A DNA stretch of 21,145 nucleotides from CAZFPA01 sp964520975 (GTDB lineage: Bacteria > Bacillota > Negativicutes > Selenomonadales > Selenomonadaceae): assembly GCA_964520975.1 (NCBI GenBank), contig CAZFPA010000036.1, positions 1 to 21,145 of the forward strand. Direction: 5' to 3'. The translations under genes were made by a program, and so were the position numbers. Positions 7,860-15,360 of this stretch are shown here, piece after piece. A model generated the notes under the pieces. That model saw only the letters and a list, made by a program, of their open reading frames with translations. It searched no databases and was not told where the DNA came from. Within the stretch, counting starts at the first letter, position 1; each line of letters begins with the position of its first letter.

Positions 7860-7916
7860 ATCATCATGTTATTACTTTAAAGAACTAAAGAATCCTAAAA
7901 CGCTGGAGGATGAAAT

Positions 7917-8582
7917 ATGAACGCAAATACCATGGATTACCTTACGATTGCCCTGCCGAAGGGAAAGCTTTTTGGCATATCTGCCGAGCTGTTTGCCAAA
8001 ATCGGCTATGAGGCTGACGGTCTCAGTGAGAAGTCCCGCAAGCTGGTCATCGTCAACGAGAAAAAGAAAATCAAATTCATCATTACGAAAACGGCAGATG
8101 TGCCAACCTATGTGGAATATGGTGCGGCCGATATCGGCATCATCGGCAAGGACGTGCTGCAGGAATCCGGCAAGGATGTATATGAGCTTTTGGATCTGGG
8201 CTTCGGCCGCTGCCATCTCATGATGGCCGTGAATAAGGCCAATCGCCGACCGAAGCTCACGGACTATGCGCATACGCGGGTAGCAACGAAATTCCCGCAT
8301 ATTGCGGAGCGGTTCTTCAATAGCCGCGGCATGCAGATGGAATATATCAAGCTCAATGGCTCTATCGAGCTGGGTCCGATTGTAGGGCTTTCCGAGAGCA
8401 TTGTCGATATCGTCGAGACCGGCACAACACTGAAGGAAAACAATCTGGAGGAAATCGCCTATATCATGGACGCGACCGCACGGCTCATCGCGAACCGGGT
8501 CAGCTTCAAGCTGAAGTTTGACCGCATACATCAGATGGTGGAGGATTTGCGTAAGGTACTGGAAATGGAGGCAGAGAAATGA
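7917..8582 (+). CDS. hisG: ATP phosphoribosyltransferase catalytic subunit (short form)
   Basis: HisG joins ATP and PRPP to form phosphoribosyl-ATP, the first committed step of histidine synthesis. At 221 residues it is the short form, which lacks the C-terminal regulatory domain and needs HisZ, encoded 680 bp upstream. Visible motifs include TIALPKGKL near the N-terminus, ADIGIIGKDVL and the phosphate-binding loop region VDIVETGTTLKENNL. A GGAGG lies 7-11 bases before the ATG. It is first gene of the his operon and overlaps hisD by four bases (ATGA). Confidence 0.97.
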   Translation: MNANTMDYLTIALPKGKLFGISAELFAKIGYEADGLSEKSRKLVIVNEKKKIKFIITKTADVPTYVEYGAADIGIIGKDVLQESGKDVYELLDLGFGRCHLMMAVNKANRRPKLTDYAHTRVATKFPHIAERFFNSRGMQMEYIKLNGSIELGPIVGLSESIVDIVETGTTLKENNLEEIAYIMDATARLIANRVSFKLKFDRIHQMVEDLRKVLEMEAEK

Positions 8583-9919
8583 GGATAGTAAAGGCAAGTG
8601 AAATTGGCAAAGAGGCGGTGGAAAAGCTTCTGACGAAGGCCGCCTTCGATCAGGTAGAGCTGAATCCGAAGATTCGTGAAGCCAACAAAAAGCTGTTCGG
8701 CGCTGACCTTACTGCAGCAGAGGTCGTTGACCGCATTGTATCGGAGGTGCGCCGCGATGGTGATGCTGCCGTCATCAAGTACACGAAGCTCATCGATCGT
8801 ACGGAATTCACAGCGGAGGAATTCCTTGTATCGGAGGCGGAATACGAGGCTGCCGCGCAGGAGGCGGATCCGGCTGTGCTGGCTTCCCTGAAAAAAGCCG
8901 CGGCAAATGTACGGCGCTATCATCAGGAACAGAAGCCGAATTCCTGGATGACCTATCGTGAGCAGGGTTCTATCCTGGGACAGTCTGTCATCCCGCTCGA
9001 CCGCGTTGGCATCTATGTGCCGGGCGGTACAGCAGCCTATCCTTCTTCCGTCATCATGAATGCCGTTCCGGCAGCCGTGGCCGGTGTAGGTGAAATCATT
9101 ATGATGGTGCCGCCGAAAAATGGGAAAATCAATCCTTATGTGCTTTTAGCCGCACGTGAAGCCGGTGTCTCCAAGATTTACAAGATCGGTGGAGCGCAGG
9201 CGATTGCCGCTATGGCCTTCGGTACGGAAACCATTCCCCGGGTAGATAAGATCACCGGTCCGGGAAATATTTTCGTTACGTTAGCGAAAAAGGCTGTATA
9301 TGGACACTGTGATATTGATATGCTGGCCGGGCCGAGTGAAATCCTCATTGTGGCGGATGGTACGGCTGATCCGGTCTATACGGCGGCGGATATGCTGAGC
9401 CAGGCTGAGCATGATACGCTGGCCTCCAGCATTGTGATCACTGATGATGCGGATTTTGCCGCCAGGGTTGCCGCCGAGGCGGAAGAACAGCTTGCTAAAC
9501 TGCCCCGCCAGGAGATTGCCCGGGCTTCTATCGATACCAACGGACTGATCGTAATCGCCGAGGATATCATGCAGGCTATGGAGTTCGCAAATGTTTCCGC
9601 GCCGGAGCACATGGAAATCCTCACGGAGCAGCCTTTCCAGCTGCTGCCCTATGTACGTCATGCGGGGGCCGTATTCCTCGGGGCTTATTCACCGGAGCCG
9701 CTGGGGGATTACTTCGCCGGACCAAACCATGTTTTGCCTACGGGTGGTACCGCCCGGTACTATTCCGTATTGAATGTAGAAACGTTTATGAAGCGCACCA
9801 GCATCATTTCCTATACCCAGCCAGCCTTGGAAAACGTCAGTGACGATGTGATCCGCCTGGCAGAAGCGGAAGGATTGCAGGCGCATGCCAATGCCATACG
9901 TATTCGGAGGGGGAAATGA
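8579..9919 (+). CDS. hisD: Histidinol dehydrogenase
   Basis: HisD oxidises L-histidinol to L-histidine in two NAD-dependent steps. The 446-residue length is normal to slightly long. Seen are VGIYVPGGTAAYPSSV, KITGPGNIFVTLAKK, DMLAGPSEILIVAD, the SQAEHDT segment carrying a zinc-ligand His, SAPEHMEI with the catalytic Glu-His pair, and GPNHVLPTGGTARY near the C-terminus. The start overlaps the hisG stop (ATGA) and the stop is one base before hisC. All key motifs are intact, so it should be active. Confidence 0.98.
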   Translation: MRIVKASEIGKEAVEKLLTKAAFDQVELNPKIREANKKLFGADLTAAEVVDRIVSEVRRDGDAAVIKYTKLIDRTEFTAEEFLVSEAEYEAAAQEADPAVLASLKKAAANVRRYHQEQKPNSWMTYREQGSILGQSVIPLDRVGIYVPGGTAAYPSSVIMNAVPAAVAGVGEIIMMVPPKNGKINPYVLLAAREAGVSKIYKIGGAQAIAAMAFGTETIPRVDKITGPGNIFVTLAKKAVYGHCDIDMLAGPSEILIVADGTADPVYTAADMLSQAEHDTLASSIVITDDADFAARVAAEAEEQLAKLPRQEIARASIDTNGLIVIAEDIMQAMEFANVSAPEHMEILTEQPFQLLPYVRHAGAVFLGAYSPEPLGDYFAGPNHVLPTGGTARYYSVLNVETFMKRTSIISYTQPALENVSDDVIRLAEAEGLQAHANAIRIRRGK

Positions 9920-9920
9920 T

Positions 9921-10982
9921 ATGCTGAAATACAGAACCGGGCTGGCGAAGATGCCTTCCTATGATGTAGTCGAACGTGACTGGAACATTAAGGTCAACGC
10001 CAATGAATGCAATATGAATCTGCCGCCGATGGTAGAGGAACGGGTCATGGGGCGGCTGTCGCGCGTGGCTTTCAACCGTTATCCGAATACCGAGCTCGAG
10101 GACCTGCAGGAACAGATTGCCGATAATTTCTCGCTGCAGAAGGAAAATGTCCTCATTGCCAACGGCTCCAGCGAAATTTTAGAAAAGCTCTTTTACTGCT
10201 TTGGGGGGCGGACCAGGAAGATCGTTTATCCGCAGCCATCCTTTTCCATGTATGCAATCTACGCCAAGGCGGCAGAGGCAACCGGTGTTCCCGTGGATCT
10301 CGAGGACGATTATACGCTCGATGTCGAAAAATTCGTGGATGCTGTCATTGAGTCCAAGGCCTCGCTGGCCGTGGTCTGCAACCCGAATAATCCGACCGGG
10401 ACTGTCATGAGCGTAGCGGATATCGAATATATTGCGCAGAATATTCCCTGTGCGTTTGTCGTGGATGAAGCCTATATTGAATTCCATGGGCAATCGGCTA
10501 TGAGTATCCTGAACAAATACCCGAATCTTATTGTGGCCCGGACGTTTTCCAAAGCCTATGGGCTGGCATCGGCCCGGGTAGGCTATATGCTTGCCGCGGC
10601 TGACATCATTGAAATGATCGGCAAAGCCTGCATGCCCTATCACGTCAATGTCCTTTCCCTTGTCACAGCGGATATTGTCTATCAGATGCGCCATGAGTAT
10701 GTGCCGCGCATCCAGATGATGGTGGCCGAGCGTAAACGCATGTCTGAGGCGCTGAAAACCCTGCCGGGCTTTACGGTATATCCTTCAGCAACGAACTTCG
10801 TGCTCGTGAAATACGGGCAGGCATCGGAGCTCAATGCGCATCTGGAGGCTTCCGGTATCGGTGTACGCAGCTTTGGCAGTGCACCGCGCCTTGAGAACTG
10901 CCTGCGCATATCCATGGGAACCCGGGAGGAAAATGACGCCTGGTTCCAGGCTATCAAGAATTTTGCAGAGGGGCGTGCCTGA
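9921..10982 (+). CDS. hisC: Histidinol-phosphate aminotransferase
   Basis: HisC transfers the amino group from glutamate to imidazole acetol phosphate, giving histidinol phosphate. It is a class I/II PLP enzyme. The PLP lysine is K211 in RTFSKAYGLASARVGY. NPNNPTG and VVDEAYIEF are also present. The frame is open upstream to 9885, but the ATG at 9921 is preceded by GGAGGGGG at about seven bases and gives a normal N-terminus (MLKYRTGLAKM) and 353 residues, so it is preferred. It lies one base after hisD and one before hisB. Confidence 0.97.
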   Translation: MLKYRTGLAKMPSYDVVERDWNIKVNANECNMNLPPMVEERVMGRLSRVAFNRYPNTELEDLQEQIADNFSLQKENVLIANGSSEILEKLFYCFGGRTRKIVYPQPSFSMYAIYAKAAEATGVPVDLEDDYTLDVEKFVDAVIESKASLAVVCNPNNPTGTVMSVADIEYIAQNIPCAFVVDEAYIEFHGQSAMSILNKYPNLIVARTFSKAYGLASARVGYMLAAADIIEMIGKACMPYHVNVLSLVTADIVYQMRHEYVPRIQMMVAERKRMSEALKTLPGFTVYPSATNFVLVKYGQASELNAHLEASGIGVRSFGSAPRLENCLRISMGTREENDAWFQAIKNFAEGRA

Positions 10983-10983
10983 T

Positions 10984-11571
10984 ATGAGAACAGCACATAT
11001 AGACAGAAAGACTGCGGAAACAGCAATTGACCTGACCTTTAACCTCGATGGCCAGGGGCATAGTGATATCGATACCGGCGTGGGCTTTTTCAACCACATG
11101 CTTACGCTGTTCACCGCGCATGGGAACTTCGATCTCGTTGTGGAATGCGAAGGCGATATCGATGTAGATGGCCATCATTCCATTGAGGATATCGGTATCG
11201 TTCTCGGCCAGGCCCTTCGGCAGGCGCTCGGTGACAAAAAAGGCATCCAGCGCTATGGTACCTTCTACCTGCCGATGGATGAGACCCTCGCACTGGTATC
11301 GCTGGACATCAGCAATCGTCCGTTCCTTGTTTATGATGGCGGGGCAATGGCACCGCTGATTGGCGACTATGACACGGAGCTCACGGAGGAGTTTCTGCGC
11401 GCGTTTGCCTTCAATGCGGGCATTACCCTGCATGTAAAGGTGCTGTATGGCAGCAATTCCCACCATAAGGTCGAGGCCATTTTCAAGGCGCTGGGTCATG
11501 CGCTGCGTCAGGCCATAACCATGGATCCGGCACATCAGGATGCAGTACCCTCTACCAAGGGCATGCTGTAA
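10984..11571 (+). CDS. hisB: Imidazoleglycerol-phosphate dehydratase (monofunctional)
   Basis: HisB dehydrates imidazole glycerol phosphate to imidazole acetol phosphate. The 195-residue form has only the dehydratase domain, with no fused phosphatase as in E. coli. The metal-binding signatures are DVDGHHSIEDIGIVLGQAL and NSHHKVEAIFKALGHALR. The frame is open upstream inside hisC, but MRTAHIDRKTAETAIDL at 10984 is the usual family start. GAGGGG lies about 11 bases upstream within the end of hisC. Confidence 0.97.
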   Translation: MRTAHIDRKTAETAIDLTFNLDGQGHSDIDTGVGFFNHMLTLFTAHGNFDLVVECEGDIDVDGHHSIEDIGIVLGQALRQALGDKKGIQRYGTFYLPMDETLALVSLDISNRPFLVYDGGAMAPLIGDYDTELTEEFLRAFAFNAGITLHVKVLYGSNSHHKVEAIFKALGHALRQAITMDPAHQDAVPSTKGML

Positions 11572-11585
11572 AGGAGGCTAAGGGA

Positions 11586-12197
11586 ATGATTGCAGTCATC
11601 GATTACGGTGTAGGTAATTTGTTCAGTGTGGAAAAGGCATTGCTGCAGTTTGGGGTCAAGGTGGCTGTCACCAGCGACCCCGGCGTGATCCGGCAGGCCA
11701 ATAAGCTCGTGCTGCCCGGGGTTGGGGCATTTGGCGATTGTATGAAGAATCTGGAGGCCTCCGGACTGATTCCGACGATTCGGGAAATGATCGATGCCGG
11801 CTACCCGCTTCTGGGAATCTGCGTAGGGCTGCAGATTCTGTTTGAGGGCAGTGAGGAATCCCCGGAAGCACATGGATTAGGTATCTTCAAAGGAATGGTA
11901 CGGAAGATCCAGGCGCCAGAGCTTAAGATTCCCCATATGGGCTGGAATTCGCTGACAGTTCGTGAGCCCCAGCAGAAAATCAATCTTTTCCAGGGACTGG
12001 CTGAACATCCCTATGTTTATTTTGTCCATAGCTATCATGCGGTGCCGGCTGAGCCGGAAATCATCACGGCTACGACAGAATATGGCGAAACACTGACGGC
12101 CGCCGTTGCCAAAGGAAACGTGCAGGCAACGCAGTTTCACCCGGAAAAATCCGGTGATGTAGGGCTGCGTATATTGAAAAATTTTGTCCGAGGCTGA
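11586..12197 (+). CDS. hisH: Imidazole glycerol phosphate synthase, glutaminase subunit HisH
   Basis: HisH releases ammonia from glutamine and passes it to HisF. The 203-residue class I glutamine amidotransferase has the nucleophile C79 in GICVGLQ and the His-Glu pair H185/E187 in QFHPEKSG, completing the triad. The N-terminus IAVIDYGVGNLFSVEKAL is typical. A strong AGGAGG precedes the ATG, and the gene sits 14 bp after hisB. Confidence 0.97.
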   Translation: MIAVIDYGVGNLFSVEKALLQFGVKVAVTSDPGVIRQANKLVLPGVGAFGDCMKNLEASGLIPTIREMIDAGYPLLGICVGLQILFEGSEESPEAHGLGIFKGMVRKIQAPELKIPHMGWNSLTVREPQQKINLFQGLAEHPYVYFVHSYHAVPAEPEIITATTEYGETLTAAVAKGNVQATQFHPEKSGDVGLRILKNFVRG

Positions 12198-12212
12198 CAG
12201 GAGGCTGAAGCT

Positions 12213-12944
12213 ATGATTATTTTTCCCGCAATCGATATTCGTGATGGTAAGTGTGTCCGTCTGCTCAAAGGGGATTTTGCGCAGGAGACGGTTTTTTCCG
12301 ATCAGCCGGCAGATATGGCTGCGAAATGGGAAGCACAGGGAGCGGAATATCTCCACCTTGTGGATCTCGATGGTGCACGGGCGGGCAAATCCATGAATCT
12401 GCCCGTGGTAAAGGCTATTTTGGACCGGGTACATATTCCGGTGGAACTGGGCGGTGGTATCCGCACCCTTGAAAATATCAAACAGGTGCTAGATCTGGGG
12501 GTGCGTCGTGTCATTTTGGGCTCGGTGGCCGTTCAGAATCCGGCACTGGTCAAGGAAGCCTGTGCACGATACGGAGACCGCATCGTCGTTGGCATTGATG
12601 CCAAGGACGGTATTGTCGCTGTTGAAGGCTGGGGCGTATCAGGAAATATCGATGCCGTCGCGCTGGCTAAGGAAATGAAGAAGGCCGGCGTCAGGACCAT
12701 CATCTATACGGATATTTCCCGGGATGGAACCCTGGCTGGTGTGAACGTCGAGGCAACCGCCAGGCTGGCGAAAGAAAGCGGTGTAAAGACCATTGCTTCC
12801 GGTGGCGTGAAATCGCTGGAGGATATCCGGGCCGTGAAGGCAAGGGAAAAAGACGGCATCGAGGGTGTCATTGCGGGCAAGTCCATTTACACTGGAACAC
12901 TGGATCTTGCTGCGGCCATTGCATTTGCCGCCAGGGAGGACTAA
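12213..12944 (+). CDS. hisA: ProFAR isomerase HisA
   Basis: HisA opens the ribose ring of ProFAR by an Amadori rearrangement to PRFAR. It is a 243-residue half-barrel-repeat TIM barrel. Catalytic D8 lies in FPAIDIRDGKCVRL and D129 in VGIDAKDG; YTDISRDGTLAG holds a conserved phosphate-site segment. AGGAGG lies nine bases before the ATG. It is one base upstream of hisF. Confidence 0.97.
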   Translation: MIIFPAIDIRDGKCVRLLKGDFAQETVFSDQPADMAAKWEAQGAEYLHLVDLDGARAGKSMNLPVVKAILDRVHIPVELGGGIRTLENIKQVLDLGVRRVILGSVAVQNPALVKEACARYGDRIVVGIDAKDGIVAVEGWGVSGNIDAVALAKEMKKAGVRTIIYTDISRDGTLAGVNVEATARLAKESGVKTIASGGVKSLEDIRAVKAREKDGIEGVIAGKSIYTGTLDLAAAIAFAARED

Positions 12945-12945
12945 A

Positions 12946-13704
12946 ATGTATACAAAGAGAATCATTCCTTGTCTTGATGTAAAGGCTGGCCGGGTTGTCA
13001 AAGGAACGAACTTTGTGGGCCTGCGGGATGCCGGCGATCCGGTAGAACTGGCGGCACGCTACGATCTGGAACGCGCGGATGAGCTCGTTTTTCTCGACAT
13101 CACTGCCTCAAATGAAAAACGCAATACCATGGCAGATGTGGCTTCGGCCTGTGCTTCCAAGGTGTTTATTCCGTTTACGGTAGGCGGTGGCATCCGCACC
13201 ACCGAGGATATGCGGACCATGCTCAAGGCCGGGGCCGATAAGACTTCTGTGAATACGGCTGCCATAAAGAATCCGGAGCTTATCCGGCAGGGAGCTGAGA
13301 AATTCGGCAGTCAGTGCATCGTGCTGGCTGTAGATGCCCGCCGCAGCGGCGAGGCGAGCTGGGAGGTCTATATCAATGGTGGCCGTACGCCGACGGGGCT
13401 CGACTGCCTGGAATGGGTCAGGAAGGCTGTGGCTCTTGGTGCTGGCGAGATCCTGCTCACGAGTATGGACGCGGATGGCACCAAGGATGGCTATGACATC
13501 GCATTGACCCGGGCGGTATCGGAGGCCGTCAATGTTCCGGTCATCGCTTCTGGTGGTGCGGGAACCCTGGAGCACTTCTATGATGTGCTCACACTGGGTA
13601 AGGCTGATGCCGTTTTGGCGGCCTCAGTGTTCCATTACGGACAGTTTACAGTGAGACAGGTAAAAGATTACTTGAAATCTCGTGGAGTGGAGGTAAGGTT
13701 CTAA
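12946..13704 (+). CDS. hisF: Imidazole glycerol phosphate synthase, cyclase subunit HisF
   Basis: HisF uses ammonia delivered by HisH to convert PRFAR to imidazole glycerol phosphate and AICAR. The 252-residue barrel has catalytic D11 (IIPCLDVKAGRVVKG) and D130 (VLAVDARR), and TSMDADGTKDGYD around D175-D177. The frame is open upstream inside hisA, but the ATG at 12946 with GGGAGGA five bases before it gives the canonical N-terminus. The stop overlaps the hisIE start by one base (TAATG). Confidence 0.98.
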   Translation: MYTKRIIPCLDVKAGRVVKGTNFVGLRDAGDPVELAARYDLERADELVFLDITASNEKRNTMADVASACASKVFIPFTVGGGIRTTEDMRTMLKAGADKTSVNTAAIKNPELIRQGAEKFGSQCIVLAVDARRSGEASWEVYINGGRTPTGLDCLEWVRKAVALGAGEILLTSMDADGTKDGYDIALTRAVSEAVNVPVIASGGAGTLEHFYDVLTLGKADAVLAASVFHYGQFTVRQVKDYLKSRGVEVRF

Positions 13705-14399
13705 TGGATATCTCAATGGTAAAATTCGATGAAAAAGGCCTGGTGCCCGCGGTGGTCCAGGAGGAAAATGGCCAGGTTCTCATGCTGGCCTATATGAATG
13801 AGGAATCGCTGCAGAAGACACTGGAGACCGGCTATACCTGGTTCTTCAGCCGCAGCCGGCAGAAGCTCTGGCAAAAGGGCGAGACCTCAGGCAATGTACA
13901 GAAGGTAAAGGAAATTTCCTATGACTGCGATGGCGATACCCTGCTGGTACGGGTGCACCAGAGTGGTGTTGCCTGTCATACCGGCTCCTATTCCTGCTTC
14001 AGCGGGCGGCGTCTGGGTGAGAATACCAAGGGCATTGCTGTCATTCCGGAGCCGCCGAAGGTTTCCTTGGCCAAGGTACTCAATGAGCTCTACAATGTCA
14101 TTCAGGATCGCCGGCTCAATCCGGTAGAGGGTTCCTATACCAATTACCTTTTTGAAAAGGGACAGGATAAGATCCTCAAAAAGGTTGGCGAGGAGGCCGT
14201 GGAGACGGTCATCGCCTCCAAGAACATGGATAAAAAGGAAATCCTCTACGAGATGGGAGATCTCTGGTATCACTGCCTCGTACTGCTGGCCTTCCATAAT
14301 ATTTCACCAGAAGATCTTTTTGCTGAGCTCATGGATCGCCGCAGTGGCGGTTCCTATCATAAATTTGAAGGGAAAACGGGCGTTCGTCCGGACATGTGA
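13704..14399 (+). CDS. hisI: Bifunctional phosphoribosyl-AMP cyclohydrolase / phosphoribosyl-ATP pyrophosphatase
   Basis: This HisI-HisE fusion (231 residues) carries steps two and three of the pathway. The N-terminal cyclohydrolase has LMLAYMNEESL, the WFFSRSRQKLW segment and the metal-site region CDGDTLLVRV followed by GVACHTGSYSCF. After a short linker with EPPKVS the C-terminal MazG-like pyrophosphatase domain shows GSYTNYLFEKG, KVGEEAVETVIA and LYEMGDLWYH. GGAGG lies about ten bases before the ATG. Its TGA overlaps the possible GTG start of the next gene. Confidence 0.97.
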   Translation: MDISMVKFDEKGLVPAVVQEENGQVLMLAYMNEESLQKTLETGYTWFFSRSRQKLWQKGETSGNVQKVKEISYDCDGDTLLVRVHQSGVACHTGSYSCFSGRRLGENTKGIAVIPEPPKVSLAKVLNELYNVIQDRRLNPVEGSYTNYLFEKGQDKILKKVGEEAVETVIASKNMDKKEILYEMGDLWYHCLVLLAFHNISPEDLFAELMDRRSGGSYHKFEGKTGVRPDM

Positions 14400-15142
14400 T
14401 TCGTATGGAACAGAAAATCATCGATGCTTTCATGGAAGCAAGCAAAGTGAAAAACTGTCAGAACACCAGGAAGCTTCAGCAGCTTCCGCCACCGCTGCCG
14501 GAAAAGCCATTGGAACCGGATGAAGCGGTGATCCCACTGCCGGAGCCGGAATTGCTGCCGGATAAGACCGTGGATTTCCTCGAGCTCATTGAGCTCCGTT
14601 CTACCGTGCGCGAATACAGTGATCAGGAGCTGTCCATGAAGGAGCTTTCCTATCTGCTGTGGTGCACCCAAGGCGTAAAGATGGGCCTGCCGGGCAATGT
14701 GACCCGCAGGACGGTTCCTTCAGCGGGCTCGCGGCATGCCTTTGAGACCTATCTCTATGTGCGGCGGGTCGAGGGCCTGAAGGAAGGCATCTATCGTTTC
14801 CTGGCTCTGGAGCATGCCCTGGTGCCGGTAAAGCTCGATGCTGATATCGAGGCACAGGTGCTGCCATCCTTCACAAAGCCCAATATGCTGCGGGCCAGTG
14901 CAGTGAGTTTCATTTGGGCGGCACATCTGGAACGCATGGAATACATGTTCGGTGATCGTTCCTATCGCTACCTCTTCATCGATGCCGGGCATGTCTGCCA
15001 GAACCTTTATCTGGCCGGACATACGATGAATATCGGCGTCTGTGCGATTGGCGCCTTTAACGATGATGAGATCAATGCGCTCCTTGGTCTTGACGGACAG
15101 CAGGATTTTGTCGTCTATGCGGCACATGCCGGCAAGCTGTAA
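14396..15142 (+). CDS. SagB/ThcOx-type flavin (nitroreductase-fold) oxidoreductase
   Basis: The 248-residue product has a proline-rich N-terminal segment (about residues 30-55, PPPLPEKPLEPDE and PLPEPELLPD) and then a nitroreductase-fold domain. Its features match the SagB/ThcOx branch: LRSTVREYSDQELSMKELSYLLW, RRTVPSAGSRHAFETYL, EGIYRF and DAGHVCQNLYLAG. These are FMN enzymes; some oxidise azolines in RiPP maturation, but most genomic members have unknown substrates. No YcaO, precursor peptide or transporter is near. The GTG at 14396 overlaps the hisIE stop by four bases; an ATG at 14405 is an alternative, and neither has a clear Shine-Dalgarno, suggesting translational coupling. It is the last gene before the operon terminator. 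A role in histidine metabolism is not established. Confidence 0.85.
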   Translation: MIRMEQKIIDAFMEASKVKNCQNTRKLQQLPPPLPEKPLEPDEAVIPLPEPELLPDKTVDFLELIELRSTVREYSDQELSMKELSYLLWCTQGVKMGLPGNVTRRTVPSAGSRHAFETYLYVRRVEGLKEGIYRFLALEHALVPVKLDADIEAQVLPSFTKPNMLRASAVSFIWAAHLERMEYMFGDRSYRYLFIDAGHVCQNLYLAGHTMNIGVCAIGAFNDDEINALLGLDGQQDFVVYAAHAGKL

Positions 15143-15151
15143 AATATAATC

Positions 15152-15256
15152 TGGAATAAGATTCCGCCACCTCGGCGGATGGCGGGCGCAAACGGAAATT
15201 CCAGGCAGTGAGGGGACATCTCCTGCCTCGTTGCGAAATTTTGAACAATGGCGTTA
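15152..15256 (+). repeat. Intergenic repeat copy A (diverged partner at about 19370-19435)
   Basis: This non-coding stretch between the SagB-like gene and the operon terminator contains hairpin-capable segments (CCGCC/GGCGG at about 15165-15179; AGGCAG/CTGCCT at about 15203-15228). Its end at 15229-15256 matches 19408-19435 at 25 of 28 positions, including identical TTGAACAATGGCGTTA. A looser match upstream (GCGGG, then ACGGA) extends the similarity. It probably belongs to a dispersed intergenic element family; outer limits are approximate. Confidence 0.6.
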
Positions 15257-15276
15257 AAGGGAAGATAAACACACCG

Positions 15277-15305
15277 GAGACCATCTGAAAAGATGGTCTC
15301 TTTTT
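15277..15305 (+). terminator. Rho-independent terminator of the his operon
   Basis: GAGACCATCT (15277-15286), a GAAA tetraloop and AGATGGTCTC (15291-15300) form a perfect 10-bp stem followed by TTTTT. It is 134 bases past the stop of the SagB-like gene, so the repeat copy A lies inside the transcript's 3' untranslated region. Confidence 0.95.
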
Positions 15306-15360
15306 AGCGAAAAGAAGGATTTCATCTAATTTTTTCGAATAAGAACAGGATAGGAAGTGG

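Noticed and set aside
7765..7916. Histidine T-box or attenuator before hisG
   Set aside because: The leader after the predicted start site is only about 50 bases, with no His codon run, specifier loop or terminator/antiterminator pair.
14396..15142. A RiPP (azoline) biosynthesis cluster around the SagB-like gene
   Set aside because: No YcaO or cyclodehydratase partner, precursor peptide or exporter is encoded nearby.
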